Assembly (NCBI GenBank): GCA_038199985.1
Contig: JBBPYK010000069.1
Span: forward strand, 62,001-126,000
Reading direction: 5' to 3'
Source of the DNA: Arthrobacter_J sp038199985
GTDB taxonomy: Bacteria; Actinomycetota; Actinomycetes; Actinomycetales; Micrococcaceae
Length of the DNA stretch: 64,000 bases
The translations under genes and the position numbers were made by a program. The notes under the pieces were generated by a model. It was not told where the DNA came from. It was given only the letters and a program-made list of their open reading frames with translations, and ran no database searches. Positions within the stretch are counted from its first letter, which is position 1. The number at the start of each line of letters is the position of its first letter. Shown in pieces: positions 26,352 through 34,908 of the stretch.

Positions 26352-26585
26352 TTGAGAGAACAGTATTCGGCCGCTGCGGCGGTCCGCCAACGAGACCATG
26401 CACGCCAATATGAATACCTCGTGCTGACGCTCAGTCCCGAAGATCCTTTACTAGCAGCACGCCAACTTCTGACTGAACATGCCGAGTACGGCAAATGGGA
26501 ACTACAGAAGAGCCGACTCTATATGGGCGGCGGACGACGCTTTTGGCTGCGTCGGAAAGTCCTTCGGGTCGCACGTAGCGCCTGA
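26352..26585 (+). CDS. DUF5703-like small protein
   Basis: 77 residues from a TTG preceded by GGAGGA. The core YEYLVLTLSPEDPLLAARQL, then LLTEHAEYGKWELQKSRLYM, then WLRRKVLRV is the pattern of the actinobacterial DUF5703 family: a strand, a helix and a basic end. Function unknown. It lies between the acidic protein gene (divergent) and the M20 peptidase gene (convergent). The start codon is uncertain because the ribosome binding site is only three bases away. Confidence 0.75.
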   Translation: MREQYSAAAAVRQRDHARQYEYLVLTLSPEDPLLAARQLLTEHAEYGKWELQKSRLYMGGGRRFWLRRKVLRVARSA

Positions 26586-26660
26586 CGGGTGGCCCCTCCT
26601 TTGGCATCGATCCAAACCATAGGTTAGCGATCGAGCCGAGCGTGTCATTGGGTAGATCTC

Positions 26661-27965
26661 TTAATAAGTTGTCAGCAGACGGTTGAGAACGCGTGTGCCA
26701 AATTTGAGAGACTCCGTAGGAACCCGTTCATCCACACCGTGGAACATGCCAGTGAAATCCAACTCGTCTGGAAGCTGCAAGGGGGCGAACCCATAACCAG
26801 TTATCCCCAGTCGGCTCAAGGACTTGTTGTCCGTCCCGCCGGAGAGCGTGTAGGGCAACACAGGAGCGCCTGGGTCTTCCGCTTGCAGCGCGCTAATCAT
26901 CGAGTCAACGAGATCGCCGGAAAATGGTACTTCCAGCGATACATCGCTGTGATCTGAGGTAACGTCCACCCCGTCTCCGGCCAAATGACGAATGATCTCC
27001 AGCACCGACTCTTCCTGGCCCGGCAGAGTGCGCACGTCTATGAGCGCCTCGGCCATACCTGGAATGACATTGTGTTTGTACCCGCTTTTGAGCAGGGTGG
27101 GATTCGCCGTGTTTTGTAGGGTCGCACCGACGAAGCGTGAAAGCGTACCCAACTCGGCCAGAAGCTTGTCTGGATTGTCTACGTCAAACTCGACCCCCGT
27201 CAGATCCGTAACACGTCCAACAAATTCTCTCGTGGTGTCCGTCAGCTCAATCGGCCATGTGTGATCGCCCACGCGTGCAACTGCACGAGCCAATCTGGTG
27301 ACGGCATTGTCGGTATTGATATGTGATCCATGGCCGGCCCTCCCATGGGCGGTCATACGCAACCACGAAATCCCTTTTTCTGCGGTCTGCAGGAGGTAGG
27401 CCCTTTTCCCGCCAATGGTCGACGAGAATCCGCCTACCTCAGAGATGGCCTCAGTAGCGCCGTCGAACAGCTCTGGTTTGGTGTCCACCAACCACGATGC
27501 ACCGTAATCACCGCCAGCCTCCTCGTCGGCAAAGAATCCAAAAATTAGATCGCGCTCTGGCTGGATGTCGTCGCGTCTCATCTGACGCATCACGGCCAGA
27601 ATCATTGCGTCCATGTCCTTCATGTCCACGGCGCCACGGCCCCAGATCAGCCCATCGCGTTCTTCGCCACTGAACGGATCAACGGACCAGTCTTCTTTCT
27701 GCGCGGGCACAACATCCAGATGCCCGTGCACCACGAGAGCGGGCAGCGCTGGGTTTTTCCCCGCCATTCTCGTGACGACCGATGCCCGACCAGGAGCGGC
27801 CTCGTGGATTTCGGGGCTTAGCCCCGACTCATCAATGAGACGTGCAACGTATTCTGCGGCTTCTCGTTCACCAGGACCTTCGTTGTTTCCATAGTTTGAG
27901 GTGTCGATCCGGATCAAATCTTGGCAGATGCCAACAACCTCGTCTTCTCCGCGCAGTCCGGGCAT
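26661..27965 (-). CDS. M20 family dinuclear-zinc peptidase
   Basis: 434 residues from ATG 27965, which has AAGGAG six bases upstream; the longer open frame has no support. Aminoacylase/dipeptidase of the M20/M25/M40 family: HGHLDVVPA (80-88) and GRGAVDMKDM (about 114-123) provide metal ligands, followed by DEEAGG and the lid domain (about 190-310) with GRAGHGSHINTDNAVTRLA. It is cytoplasmic, probably a di- or tripeptidase. M. tuberculosis has an M20 peptidase gene (Rv2141c) in the corresponding neighbourhood. Divergent from tRNA-Leu. Confidence 0.92.
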   Translation of the reverse strand: MPGLRGEDEVVGICQDLIRIDTSNYGNNEGPGEREAAEYVARLIDESGLSPEIHEAAPGRASVVTRMAGKNPALPALVVHGHLDVVPAQKEDWSVDPFSGEERDGLIWGRGAVDMKDMDAMILAVMRQMRRDDIQPERDLIFGFFADEEAGGDYGASWLVDTKPELFDGATEAISEVGGFSSTIGGKRAYLLQTAEKGISWLRMTAHGRAGHGSHINTDNAVTRLARAVARVGDHTWPIELTDTTREFVGRVTDLTGVEFDVDNPDKLLAELGTLSRFVGATLQNTANPTLLKSGYKHNVIPGMAEALIDVRTLPGQEESVLEIIRHLAGDGVDVTSDHSDVSLEVPFSGDLVDSMISALQAEDPGAPVLPYTLSGGTDNKSLSRLGITGYGFAPLQLPDELDFTGMFHGVDERVPTESLKFGTRVLNRLLTTY

Positions 27966-28119
27966 GGAGATCTCCTTCAAAAATTCTGTCGAATACTGCT
28001 CCTGATACGGCCACCATACCGGCCCGCTTCGATTGCACGAACGAGCACATCTCATGTTAGAGTCTTTCTCGCTGCTTTCGACGGTTTCGGGGTAACTCGA
28101 ACACGCGAAAATCACCTGA

Positions 28120-28202
28120 GCGCGGGTGGCGGAATGGCAGACGCGCTAGCTTGAGGTGCTAGTCCTGGAAACAGGGTGGGGGTTCAAGTCCCCCTCCGCG
28201 CA
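28120..28202 (+). tRNA. tRNA-Leu, anticodon GAG
   Basis: An 83-base tRNA with the long variable arm of the Leu class. The acceptor stem pairs 28120-28126 with 28195-28201 (one G-U at the inner end) and A28202 is the discriminator; CCA is not encoded. The anticodon stem CTAGC/GCTAG encloses the loop TTGAGGT, giving anticodon GAG, which reads CTC and CTT. The T arm GGGGGTTCAAGTCCCCC is canonical. A rho-independent terminator follows immediately. Confidence 0.97.
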
Positions 28203-28204
28203 CT

Positions 28205-28234
28205 AAAAAGACCCCGGACTTCCGGGGTTTTTTT
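28205..28234 (+). terminator. rho-independent terminator of tRNA-Leu
   Basis: A-tract, stem ACCCCGG/CCGGGGT (28211-28217 with 28222-28228), four-base loop, and a run of seven T. It begins three bases after the tRNA and is the most classical terminator in the window. Confidence 0.92.
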
Positions 28235-28467
28235 ATGTTCTCAACCGATACACTTTCTATCCGGCGGTACACGGTCATGAAAATGATCGAAGACCACCTC
28301 GATCTGCGGTCTAACCCCTATGATTGCACCGTCAGGCGCCACACCGCCGTCTAGCCACAGTCGTGGACAAGTCAGCTGATGTGGCGTTCGTCTCGGCTTG
28401 ATGCTCTTACCACCGAGCGCATGTACTCTATTTGCTCACGTACCAATGAGAAGGACAACGAACTATC

Positions 28468-28770
28468 ATGGCAACCGATTACGACGAGCCACGCGTCCGG
28501 CCTGAAGACCAGCCCGTTAATGAATCCCTCGAGGCGATCCAAGCTCAGCGCAGCGCGACTACGCAGTCCTCGACGATCGACACGGATGAGAGCGACACAG
28601 CCGAGGGTTTCGATTTGCCCGGAGCCGTTTTGGAGGAGGAACTCCTCATCACCGTCATCCCTGAAGGGGAGGACGAATTTACCTGTATGTCCTGCTTCTT
28701 GGTCAAGCACCGCTCGCAGTTGGCTCGGGAGAAGAAGGGCGCCAAGTACTGCGCGGAGTGCGAGGACTAG
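28468..28770 (+). CDS. DUF4193 family zinc-ribbon protein
   Basis: 100 residues. The N-terminal half is acidic and disordered; the C-terminus is a zinc ribbon with Cys73-x2-Cys76 and Cys95-x2-Cys98 (TCMSCFLVKHRSQLAREK). This is the conserved actinobacterial DUF4193 family, function unknown. GAAGGAC lies upstream of the ATG at ten bases. The 230 bases between the tRNA terminator and this gene hold no other gene; a -10-like TACTCT occurs near 28420 but without a well-spaced -35. Convergent with arfB, with a 24-base gap. Confidence 0.92.
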   Translation: MATDYDEPRVRPEDQPVNESLEAIQAQRSATTQSSTIDTDESDTAEGFDLPGAVLEEELLITVIPEGEDEFTCMSCFLVKHRSQLAREKKGAKYCAECED

Positions 28771-28794
28771 TCTGTAGGTCTGTGCCTTTAGGTG

Positions 28795-29217
28795 CTACTC
28801 GGCCGATGGACGCTGCCGGTTGCGTTTCGTGACGGAGCGCTTCTGCTTGGCGGCGAGGTGACGCCGGGCCGAACCGCGCGTGGGTTTAGTCGGGCGACGC
28901 TTCGGAGTGTCGGAGAGCAGACCAGCGTTCACCAGCGCGGCGAGCTTGCGCAAGGCCGTTTCGCGATTGCGCAGTTGAGAACGCTGCTCGGAAGCGGCCA
29001 CGGTGACCCTGCCTGCGACGAGTCGACGACTGAGGTGGGCAAGAAGCAACAGCCGCTGGTCGTCGGAGAGCACGTGTGAGTCGGCGACACTCCAGAACAA
29101 CTCAACGCGGCTGTCGGAGCTATTGACGTGTTGCCCTCCCGGGCCTGAAGACTTGGAGAATCGCCAACCGAGTTCACGCTCAGGAATGGTGAGTTCCGTT
29201 GACACTTCTAAATCCAT
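28795..29217 (-). CDS. arfB: peptidyl-tRNA hydrolase ArfB (ribosome rescue)
   Basis: 140 residues from ATG 29217. Codon-independent release factor homologue that frees ribosomes stalled on non-stop mRNA. It has the GGQ catalytic loop in SKSSGPGGQHVN (21-32), no codon-recognition domain, and a basic C-terminal tail (about 105-140, RRHLAAKQKRSVTKRNRQRP) that enters the empty mRNA channel. An upstream ATG six codons earlier is possible. The tail matches the family in length and charge. It lies 45 bases downstream of the SCO1664-like gene on the same strand. Confidence 0.93.
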   Translation of the reverse strand: MDLEVSTELTIPERELGWRFSKSSGPGGQHVNSSDSRVELFWSVADSHVLSDDQRLLLLAHLSRRLVAGRVTVAASEQRSQLRNRETALRKLAALVNAGLLSDTPKRRPTKPTRGSARRHLAAKQKRSVTKRNRQRPSAE

Positions 29218-29262
29218 GCCACCAGCGTGACACAACCTTCGAAGCCTATGACGGTAGTTCCC

Positions 29263-30030
29263 CTAGAACAGGGGCCAGGGCACAGCCGACATTCTCCCGC
29301 TCGGAGCGGGAAACCGCTGTGCCGTGCGCAACCTGTCGCAGCGTACGGCCAGTGCAGTGATTTCTTCAGCACTGAGCAAGTCCGCGAGGTTGCTACCGAG
29401 GTCACCGTGCAGTCCCGCGCTGACACGATCGATACCGTCGAGTTCCTCAGTGGTAAGCGCGTCGCCCAGCCACCCCCATAGCACCGTGCGCAGCTTGTGT
29501 TCACAGTGAAAGGTGAGCCCATGGTCCACGCCATACCGGTGCCCGTCGCTCATCGCAAGGATATGATCGCCCTTGCGGTCCGCATTGTTGACGACCACGT
29601 CGAATACTGCCATACGTCGCAACTCTAGTGAGTCTTCGTGCGCGAGGGTGACTGACCGTCCGTTCTCGTCGCGACCCTCGAAGACATGTTTCCAGCCGGT
29701 GTCCGGCACGTGATCAGTTGCAACGAGGTTCACGGCGTTCTGGTTGAGGTCTTGCTCCCGCCAGAGCTGCACCATTCCGTGGCCCAGTGGTCCATCGCGC
29801 AGCCAGGTGTGGGGAACAACGTTCCAATCGAAGACCTGCGAGACCAGGTAGGCAGCAACCTCTCGGTGGGCTAAAGTACCGTTGGCGAAATCCCACAGCG
29901 GATGCTCCCCAGCTATCGGTTTGTATACGACAACCGCACCATCGATGCTGCCCAGAAATGTGGCGTTTGAAGCGGTGGTGATGCGTCCTGTGAGCCTTAG
30001 CTCGGCGGTCATAAAGTCGGGCTCTGGCAT
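29263..30030 (-). CDS. SCO1664 family protein (phosphatidylinositol kinase-like)
   Basis: 255 residues. Conserved actinobacterial family with a remote protein/lipid kinase-like fold: ATFLGSIDGAVVVYKPIAGE (about 24-43) resembles a nucleotide-binding beta hairpin with Lys, and VVNNADRKGDHIL with GVDHGLTFH (about 145-175) resembles catalytic and metal loops. Activity is not established. The ATG overlaps the DUF3090 stop by one base; a second ATG six codons in is possible. The trio phosphatase, DUF3090 and SCO1664 is a recurrent actinobacterial cluster (Rv2133c-Rv2135c in M. tuberculosis), near mshC. Confidence 0.85.
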   Translation of the reverse strand: MPEPDFMTAELRLTGRITTASNATFLGSIDGAVVVYKPIAGEHPLWDFANGTLAHREVAAYLVSQVFDWNVVPHTWLRDGPLGHGMVQLWREQDLNQNAVNLVATDHVPDTGWKHVFEGRDENGRSVTLAHEDSLELRRMAVFDVVVNNADRKGDHILAMSDGHRYGVDHGLTFHCEHKLRTVLWGWLGDALTTEELDGIDRVSAGLHGDLGSNLADLLSAEEITALAVRCDRLRTAQRFPAPSGRMSAVPWPLF

Positions 30031-30596
30031 CAGGCCTCGGGAGGGGGACAGATGTGCCCGTCGGCGTCCACTGGATAGCCGCAGAGCACACAGGTTGGGC
30101 GCCCTGCGCCCACAACCTCGTGGGTGCGCTTAGCAAATGCACGGGCGGCTCCCACAGGCATCCGCACCAGTAGCATTTCGGACACGTCGACGTCATCCTC
30201 ATGAGACGATGGGTAAGCTTCAGCATCGTCTTCACGAGCATCGAGGTCGGTAAGCGGGTAGGCCTCTATGACAATCTGCACCGTCGTTGGATCCCAGCCG
30301 AGGCTCATGGCACCCGTTCGAAACTGCTCTTGAACAGGCTCGAGCTGGTCATTGTCGACGAGTTCAATGGGAGTGCTCGTGGGAATGCTGAATGGGTTGC
30401 CCTCAAGGGTGATGAGCTGGTCTAGAATCTCATCGACCTTCTCTGCGAGTTGAGCCGACTGCTGCTTCTCCAGAGCAATACTCACGATCTGCGTTCCCGC
30501 GCGCACCTGTAGGTAGAACGTGCGCGCCCCCGGGGGGCCAAGGGTGCCAACGACGACCCGATCAGGCCATGTGAATTCGTGAACTTTTGTGGACAT
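30030..30596 (-). CDS. DUF3090 family protein
   Basis: 188 residues. The N-terminal domain starts HEFTWPDRVVVGTLGPPGAR and continues with FYLQVRAGTQIVSIALEKQQ; the C-terminus holds CVLCGYPVDADGHICP, a small zinc-knuckle-like element (CxxC and a later His/Cys). This is the actinobacterial DUF3090 family, function unknown. A -10 hexamer TAAAAT lies six bases before the ATG, so it can be transcribed independently of the phosphatase gene 33 bases upstream. It overlaps the SCO1664-like gene by one base. Confidence 0.9.
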   Translation of the reverse strand: MSTKVHEFTWPDRVVVGTLGPPGARTFYLQVRAGTQIVSIALEKQQSAQLAEKVDEILDQLITLEGNPFSIPTSTPIELVDNDQLEPVQEQFRTGAMSLGWDPTTVQIVIEAYPLTDLDAREDDAEAYPSSHEDDVDVSEMLLVRMPVGAARAFAKRTHEVVGAGRPTCVLCGYPVDADGHICPPPEA

Positions 30597-30602
30597 ACAA
30601 GT

Positions 30603-30608
30603 ATTTTA
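30603..30608 (-). promoter_or_regulatory. -10 element for leaderless DUF3090 gene
   Basis: Leftward TAAAAT then six bases (ACTTGT) to the ATG at 30596. It lies within the 33-base gap after the phosphatase stop. No Shine-Dalgarno. Confidence 0.45.
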
Positions 30609-30629
30609 GGCCCTTGAGGTTCGCGGCGC

Positions 30630-31313
30630 CTATTGCCCTGCACCGCCGCCCACCGGCGCATCGCCAGACTGGGTGCTGTTCGACAACCACGTCAAATCTC
30701 CCGCGGTGGTGTTTGTAGCGTAGACGCTCGGCCGGCTCGTACCGTACCGCACGACCGACACTGAGGCAGGGCCCACGTTGATACGTTGGAAAAGGTCAAG
30801 GTGCATACCGAGTGCATCGGCGAGGATCGACTTAATAATGTCACCATGACTCACGGCGACCCATACGGCCCCTGGCCCGTGGTCAGCCTCGAAGGCTGCA
30901 TCGTGGCGTTTTATCGCTGCCACCGAACGTGCCTGCATCGCCGCCATTGACTCGCCGCCGGGAAAGGTGACGGAGGACGGTTGAGTCTGCACAACCGACC
31001 ACAGCTGCTCGGTCGCGAGGTCACTGAGCGTACGGCCCTGCCACCGGCCGTAATCGCACTCGGTGAGATCGGGATCGACCGGAGCAGGCGGGGTCCCGAT
31101 TTGACGAGCGATGATGAGCTGGGCGGTCTGCCGACAACGCTCGAGGGGGCTCGACACCACGCCTACAACGGGCACCCCCGCGATTCTGTCACCGGTCATG
31201 GCCGCTTGGTCGCGCCCGGTCTGGTCCAGGCCGACGCCGGGGGCCCGCCCGGCGAGTAAGCCGGTGGCGTTCGCTGAAGTCCGGCCGTGTCGAACGAGAA
31301 TAACTGTAGCCAT
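30630..31313 (-). CDS. histidine phosphatase family protein (MSMEG_4193-like)
   Basis: 227 residues. Phosphoglycerate-mutase-like phosphatase: ILVRHGRTSANATGLLAGR (5-23) carries the phosphorylated His, SSPLERCRQTAQLI (about 54-67) the phosphate-binding Arg, and WVAVSHGDIIKSILADAL (about 151-168) the second His. The substrate is unknown. It is first of the trio with DUF3090 and SCO1664. A TAGGCT -10 lies six bases before the ATG, with a GGGGAG that is too close to be a Shine-Dalgarno. The C-terminal 25 residues are Gly/Ser-rich. Confidence 0.92.
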   Translation of the reverse strand: MATVILVRHGRTSANATGLLAGRAPGVGLDQTGRDQAAMTGDRIAGVPVVGVVSSPLERCRQTAQLIIARQIGTPPAPVDPDLTECDYGRWQGRTLSDLATEQLWSVVQTQPSSVTFPGGESMAAMQARSVAAIKRHDAAFEADHGPGAVWVAVSHGDIIKSILADALGMHLDLFQRINVGPASVSVVRYGTSRPSVYATNTTAGDLTWLSNSTQSGDAPVGGGAGQ

Positions 31314-31319
31314 CTCCCC

Positions 31320-31325
31320 AGCCTA
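31320..31325 (-). promoter_or_regulatory. -10 element for leaderless histidine phosphatase gene
   Basis: Leftward TAGGCT then six bases (GGGGAG) to the ATG at 31313. The layout resembles the PAC2 start, where a GGAGG also touches the ATG. Confidence 0.5.
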
Positions 31326-31399
31326 ACCATCCATTCGAGGGCGGCAGCCCGGGCGACGCTTTGTTGCCTCAAACAGCGGACGATGGACAGGGCACGAAA

Positions 31400-32629
31400 C
31401 TACGCGGTTGCGAGGATGCCTTCAATCGCGATGACTCCGACCAAAGTTTCCGCGAAGGATGTGGAGAGTGGGGATAAACCCAACCGGATGCCGTCTGGGT
31501 TGCGATAGTCCGGGATGATGCCCTTCTCCCAGAGCTGGGCCGTTACTTCTTTGAAGGAAGGGTGGTCGATGGTGATGTGGCTCCCCCGTCTGGCTGCGTC
31601 TGTTGGCGAGGCGACACGAACATTGTGGGGGGCCAACAGCACCTCCACCGATTCGAGCGCAAACTCGGTGAGTGCCACAGACTTTTCCCGCACTTGGTCC
31701 ATACCCACGGTGCCGATCAAATCGACCATGTCCTCGATGGCGAGCATCCCCATGATGGGCGGAGTTCCGGAGAGCATCCGGCGGATGCCCGGTGCCGGCT
31801 CATAGCCCTGGACCATACCGAACGGGTCCGCTGAACCAAGCCAGCCCTGAATGGGTTGATTCAAGTTCGCCTGATGTCGATCGGCGACGTACGCCCACGC
31901 AGGGGCACCCGGACCTCCGTTAAGGTACTTGTAGCTACAGCCGACGGCGTAGTCCACGCCGCATTCATCCAGTTCAACGGGGACGGAACCAACGCTATGG
32001 GAAAGGTCCCACAGGACCAGCGCTCCGGCGTCGTGCACGCAAGACGTGATGCTCTCCATATCCGAGAGATAACCAGATCGGTAGGCAACATGACTCAAGA
32101 CCACGAACGCGGTGTCAGGGCCTACAACATCACGAACGTCCTCGGCGGTCATGCCGCCGTCATGAGAAGGCTGTACCCACCTGAGGCGCAGCCCGCATTC
32201 GTCGGCGATACCCTCCATGATGTAGCGGTCCGTGGGAAAATTGTCCCGATCCAGAACGATTTCTGTCCGTTCTGGACGCGCGGCGGTAGCCGCGCGCGCC
32301 AACTTATAGAGCAGAACTGTAGTTGAATCGGCGACGATGCACTGGCCTTTGGCAGCGCCTAGAGCCACTTCACCAATCCTGTCTCCGAGTGACAGTGGCA
32401 GCTGAAGCCATTTTTCATCCCATCCTCGAATGAGCCGACCGCCCCACTGGACGGTGATAAATGAGCTATATCGCTCGAGGGTGGCCTGCAGGGGCCTGCC
32501 CAGCGAGTTTCCGTCCAAGTAGGCGGGCAGCTGAGGATCGTCGTGGCCGATGAACCGTTTGCGGTGTTCGGCCAGTGGGTCAGCAGCATCTAGGGCGAGG
32601 GCGCGGGTACGCAGGGAATCGACAGTCAT
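31400..32629 (-). CDS. kynU: kynureninase
   Basis: 409 residues. PLP enzyme that cleaves kynurenine to anthranilate and alanine in tryptophan breakdown. It has YLDGNSLGRP (37-46), the PLP-binding SYKYLNGGPGAPAW (232-245) with Lys234 as the Schiff-base residue, DLSHSVGSVPVEL (208-220), and GWLGSADPFGM. No tryptophan dioxygenase or formamidase gene lies nearby, so it must work with genes elsewhere. A TAGACT -10 lies seven bases before the ATG, and GGAGG is also present at two bases, too near to be typical. It is flanked by unrelated genes. Confidence 0.93.
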   Translation of the reverse strand: MTVDSLRTRALALDAADPLAEHRKRFIGHDDPQLPAYLDGNSLGRPLQATLERYSSFITVQWGGRLIRGWDEKWLQLPLSLGDRIGEVALGAAKGQCIVADSTTVLLYKLARAATAARPERTEIVLDRDNFPTDRYIMEGIADECGLRLRWVQPSHDGGMTAEDVRDVVGPDTAFVVLSHVAYRSGYLSDMESITSCVHDAGALVLWDLSHSVGSVPVELDECGVDYAVGCSYKYLNGGPGAPAWAYVADRHQANLNQPIQGWLGSADPFGMVQGYEPAPGIRRMLSGTPPIMGMLAIEDMVDLIGTVGMDQVREKSVALTEFALESVEVLLAPHNVRVASPTDAARRGSHITIDHPSFKEVTAQLWEKGIIPDYRNPDGIRLGLSPLSTSFAETLVGVIAIEGILATA

Positions 32630-32636
32630 ATCCTCC

Positions 32637-32642
32637 AGTCTA
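32637..32642 (-). promoter_or_regulatory. -10 element for leaderless kynU
   Basis: Leftward TAGACT then seven bases (GGAGGAT) to the ATG at 32629. The same hexamer and spacing occur before the M50 protease gene. Confidence 0.5.
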
Positions 32643-32674
32643 AATCTGACGCGAGCGTGCTCCGTTCAGCGTGT

Positions 32675-33568
32675 TCAGCTGATGGGCCGGATACTTCCGT
32701 AAAAGTGTCGGCGCCGACTTTTTTCACTCCACGCGCTGAAGCTTGTTCCATTCCATTGGTTTTCTTCAATTGACTGGTCGATGGCAACCCCCAAGCTCGA
32801 CGGAAGGTAAACCGGAGCCTCAAAATCGATTTCCCAAGCGAACGCATTGACTCCGGGTGGCGTGGCTTCCTGAACCACACGTGACGCCATGTACATGCCG
32901 TGAGCAATCTGTTGCCGCATACCCAGCACCTTCGCAGACAGCGCGCTGAGGTGAATCGGGTTGAAGTCCCCCGATACGTGCGCATACTCCCGACCAGTGC
33001 CAGCACCTAGTCGCCATCGTGCGGTTGGAGTCGGCGGTTGGAATTCTTCTTTTTCACGCGCGGTGACTTTGTCTGTTCCGGGAAGGAAGACTCCTTTGGC
33101 CAAGTATGTGGAGTTACCTCGCCATAGCGTCTTGCCGCCGCTGCTCACCTCGACCATGAGATCCACCTGGGTCCCCGAGCGGTGGCCACTGAGGTTTTCT
33201 GCCCACGCGGTAACATCCAGCGACTCTCGGAAATCGATCTGGGCAAAATGTTCAACCCGATTGCGCAGATGAACCATCCCGAGCAGCGGGAGTGGAAAAT
33301 CTTCCCTTGCCATGACACTCATGGCCACGGGGAACGCGAATGCATGGATATATCCGGACGGCAGCGCATCCCGCACAGGCATGTTCAGCACCTGCTGAAA
33401 CGCGGTCAAACCTCCGACGTCGACGTCGGCTCCCTTGACGCTGTGGCGAACCTCCGGAAGTTCGGAGCCGCTTCGCTTACCACCCAGCTTCTGCCGCGCA
33501 GCCGCTCCAACTGCCGAAACATACAGCTTCGGAAGGGCGGGGATCTCGGGTAGATCGATGGTTTTCAT
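32675..33568 (-). CDS. MaoC-like hydratase/dehydratase (HtdX-like)
   Basis: 297 residues from ATG 33568, which overlaps the fabG4-like stop by four bases (ATGA). It is a double hotdog-fold protein: an N-terminal hotdog (about 45-150) and a C-terminal one with YAHVSGDFNPIHLSALSAKV (about 201-220, catalytic Asp and His) and QIAHGMYMASRV. It should hydrate enoyl thioesters. In M. tuberculosis htdX (Rv0241c), fabG4 (Rv0242c) and fadA2 (Rv0243) lie in this same order, supporting a shared fatty-acid pathway. The C-terminus ends soon after the second domain. Confidence 0.91.
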   Translation of the reverse strand: MKTIDLPEIPALPKLYVSAVGAAARQKLGGKRSGSELPEVRHSVKGADVDVGGLTAFQQVLNMPVRDALPSGYIHAFAFPVAMSVMAREDFPLPLLGMVHLRNRVEHFAQIDFRESLDVTAWAENLSGHRSGTQVDLMVEVSSGGKTLWRGNSTYLAKGVFLPGTDKVTAREKEEFQPPTPTARWRLGAGTGREYAHVSGDFNPIHLSALSAKVLGMRQQIAHGMYMASRVVQEATPPGVNAFAWEIDFEAPVYLPSSLGVAIDQSIEENQWNGTSFSAWSEKSRRRHFYGSIRPIS

Positions 33569-34905
33569 GCGCCAACCAGATTCTGTCCGCATACTCTGAC
33601 AACTTCGCCGTTCACACCCGCGGCTGCATCAGAGGCGAGGAACGAAATCGTTTCTGCGACGTCGATGGGAAGCCCACCTTGTTGGAGGCTGCTCAGTCTC
33701 CTGGCCACCTGACGCGTGAGGAACGGGATGGAAGCAGTCATGTCAGTTTCGATGAAGCCTGGTGCCACGGCGTTGATTGAACCACCCAGATCACCTATGG
33801 CAGAGGATGTGGCGCGAACCATGCCGATGACGCCCGCTTTCGACGTCGCATAGTTACTCTGTCCCCGATTCCCGGCAATGCCGCTGGTGGAGGCAAGCGA
33901 GACGATCCTACCGTTGCGACCGAAGTTCCCGCTGTCCAAAAGCTGACGGTTCATTCGAAGTTGCGATTCGATGTTGACGGCGAGGACCGATTTCCACTTG
34001 GCCTCGTCCATATTGGCCAGCAGCTTATCCCGTGTAATTCCAGCGTTGTGCACAACGATGTCCAGCCTCCCATACCGGGAAAGCGCGTGTTCCAGGATGC
34101 GCTCACCGGCATCCTTGGCAGTGATGTCCAGTTGGAGAGCGGTTCCTCCGAGCTGGTTGGCTACGTCGGCCAGCTGCTCCCCGGCAGGCGGAACGTCGAC
34201 GACGATGAGCTGCGCGCCATCGCGCTTGAGGACCTTGGCGATGGCTTCGCCGATTCCGCGCGCCGCTCCTGTTACGACAGCGACCTTGCCAGCAAGTGGT
34301 TGGTTCCAATTGGCATTGAGATCTCCGGAGTTGCTGGAGACCTCAATGAACTGTCCGTTGACGTAGGCGCTACGTCCGGACAGCAGGAACCGAAGCGACG
34401 CAATAAGACTTGGCGCCGCTGTCGTGACGTTCTCTGCCAGAAGGATGCCGTTTGCCGTACCGCCGCCGCGCATCTCGTGGGCAACGGACCGCAGGAAGCC
34501 ATCCACGCCCTGCCGTGCGGCAGCAGCTTCTGGATCATCCCCGTCAACAACGGATCGGGAAACGGTGATGAAGCGCCCTCCGGGGAGTAGGTCTTTCAGC
34601 GCAGGACCAGCCAGGAGCGCGGCGTCCGAGAGTTCAGTGGGTGTGCTGAGGGAGTCCCAGGCAATAATGATGGCGCCGAGTTTCTGTCCGGGCGCCGTGT
34701 GACGACGAACGTCAAGGTTCCACCCCAGCATTGCCTCCGATAGATGATTAGCCGAATCGCCGTTACCCAGTAAAAGGACGGGTCCGGGCACCAGGGGCTT
34801 GGACGGGTCGAAGCGCCTTAACATTGACGGTCGTGGAAGGCCGAGTTTCTTGGCCAGCTCTTTAGTGATACCGCTATTGACTAGGTTCAGGTACGTGTCT
34901 GTCAT
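33565..34905 (-). CDS. FabG4-like high-molecular-weight 3-oxoacyl reductase
   Basis: 446 residues, nearly twice a normal FabG. The N-terminal 200 residues are a flavodoxin-like or degenerate SDR domain. The C-terminal half is a complete SDR: VVTGAARGIGEAIAK (about 212-226), NAGITRD, catalytic Ser in SLASTSGIAG, and YATSKAG with the Tyr/Lys pair. It matches mycobacterial FabG4 (Rv0242c), which reduces long-chain 3-oxoacyl-CoA with NADH. It starts three bases after the thiolase stop and overlaps the MaoC gene by four bases, so the three are one operon. Confidence 0.93.
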   Translation of the reverse strand: MTDTYLNLVNSGITKELAKKLGLPRPSMLRRFDPSKPLVPGPVLLLGNGDSANHLSEAMLGWNLDVRRHTAPGQKLGAIIIAWDSLSTPTELSDAALLAGPALKDLLPGGRFITVSRSVVDGDDPEAAAARQGVDGFLRSVAHEMRGGGTANGILLAENVTTAAPSLIASLRFLLSGRSAYVNGQFIEVSSNSGDLNANWNQPLAGKVAVVTGAARGIGEAIAKVLKRDGAQLIVVDVPPAGEQLADVANQLGGTALQLDITAKDAGERILEHALSRYGRLDIVVHNAGITRDKLLANMDEAKWKSVLAVNIESQLRMNRQLLDSGNFGRNGRIVSLASTSGIAGNRGQSNYATSKAGVIGMVRATSSAIGDLGGSINAVAPGFIETDMTASIPFLTRQVARRLSSLQQGGLPIDVAETISFLASDAAAGVNGEVVRVCGQNLVGA

Positions 34906-34908
34906 GGG

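Noticed and set aside
28033..28063. Promoter for tRNA-Leu (TTGCAC, then TAGAGT)
   Set aside because: The spacer is 19 bases and another weak -10 lies nearer the tRNA; not reliable enough to list.
28235..28467. Possible small RNA or ORF between tRNA-Leu and DUF4193
   Set aside because: No open frame with a ribosome binding site and no strong hairpin or terminator pair.
33961..34590. A 209-codon rightward open frame
   Set aside because: Antisense to the FabG4-like gene, which has a full SDR active site.
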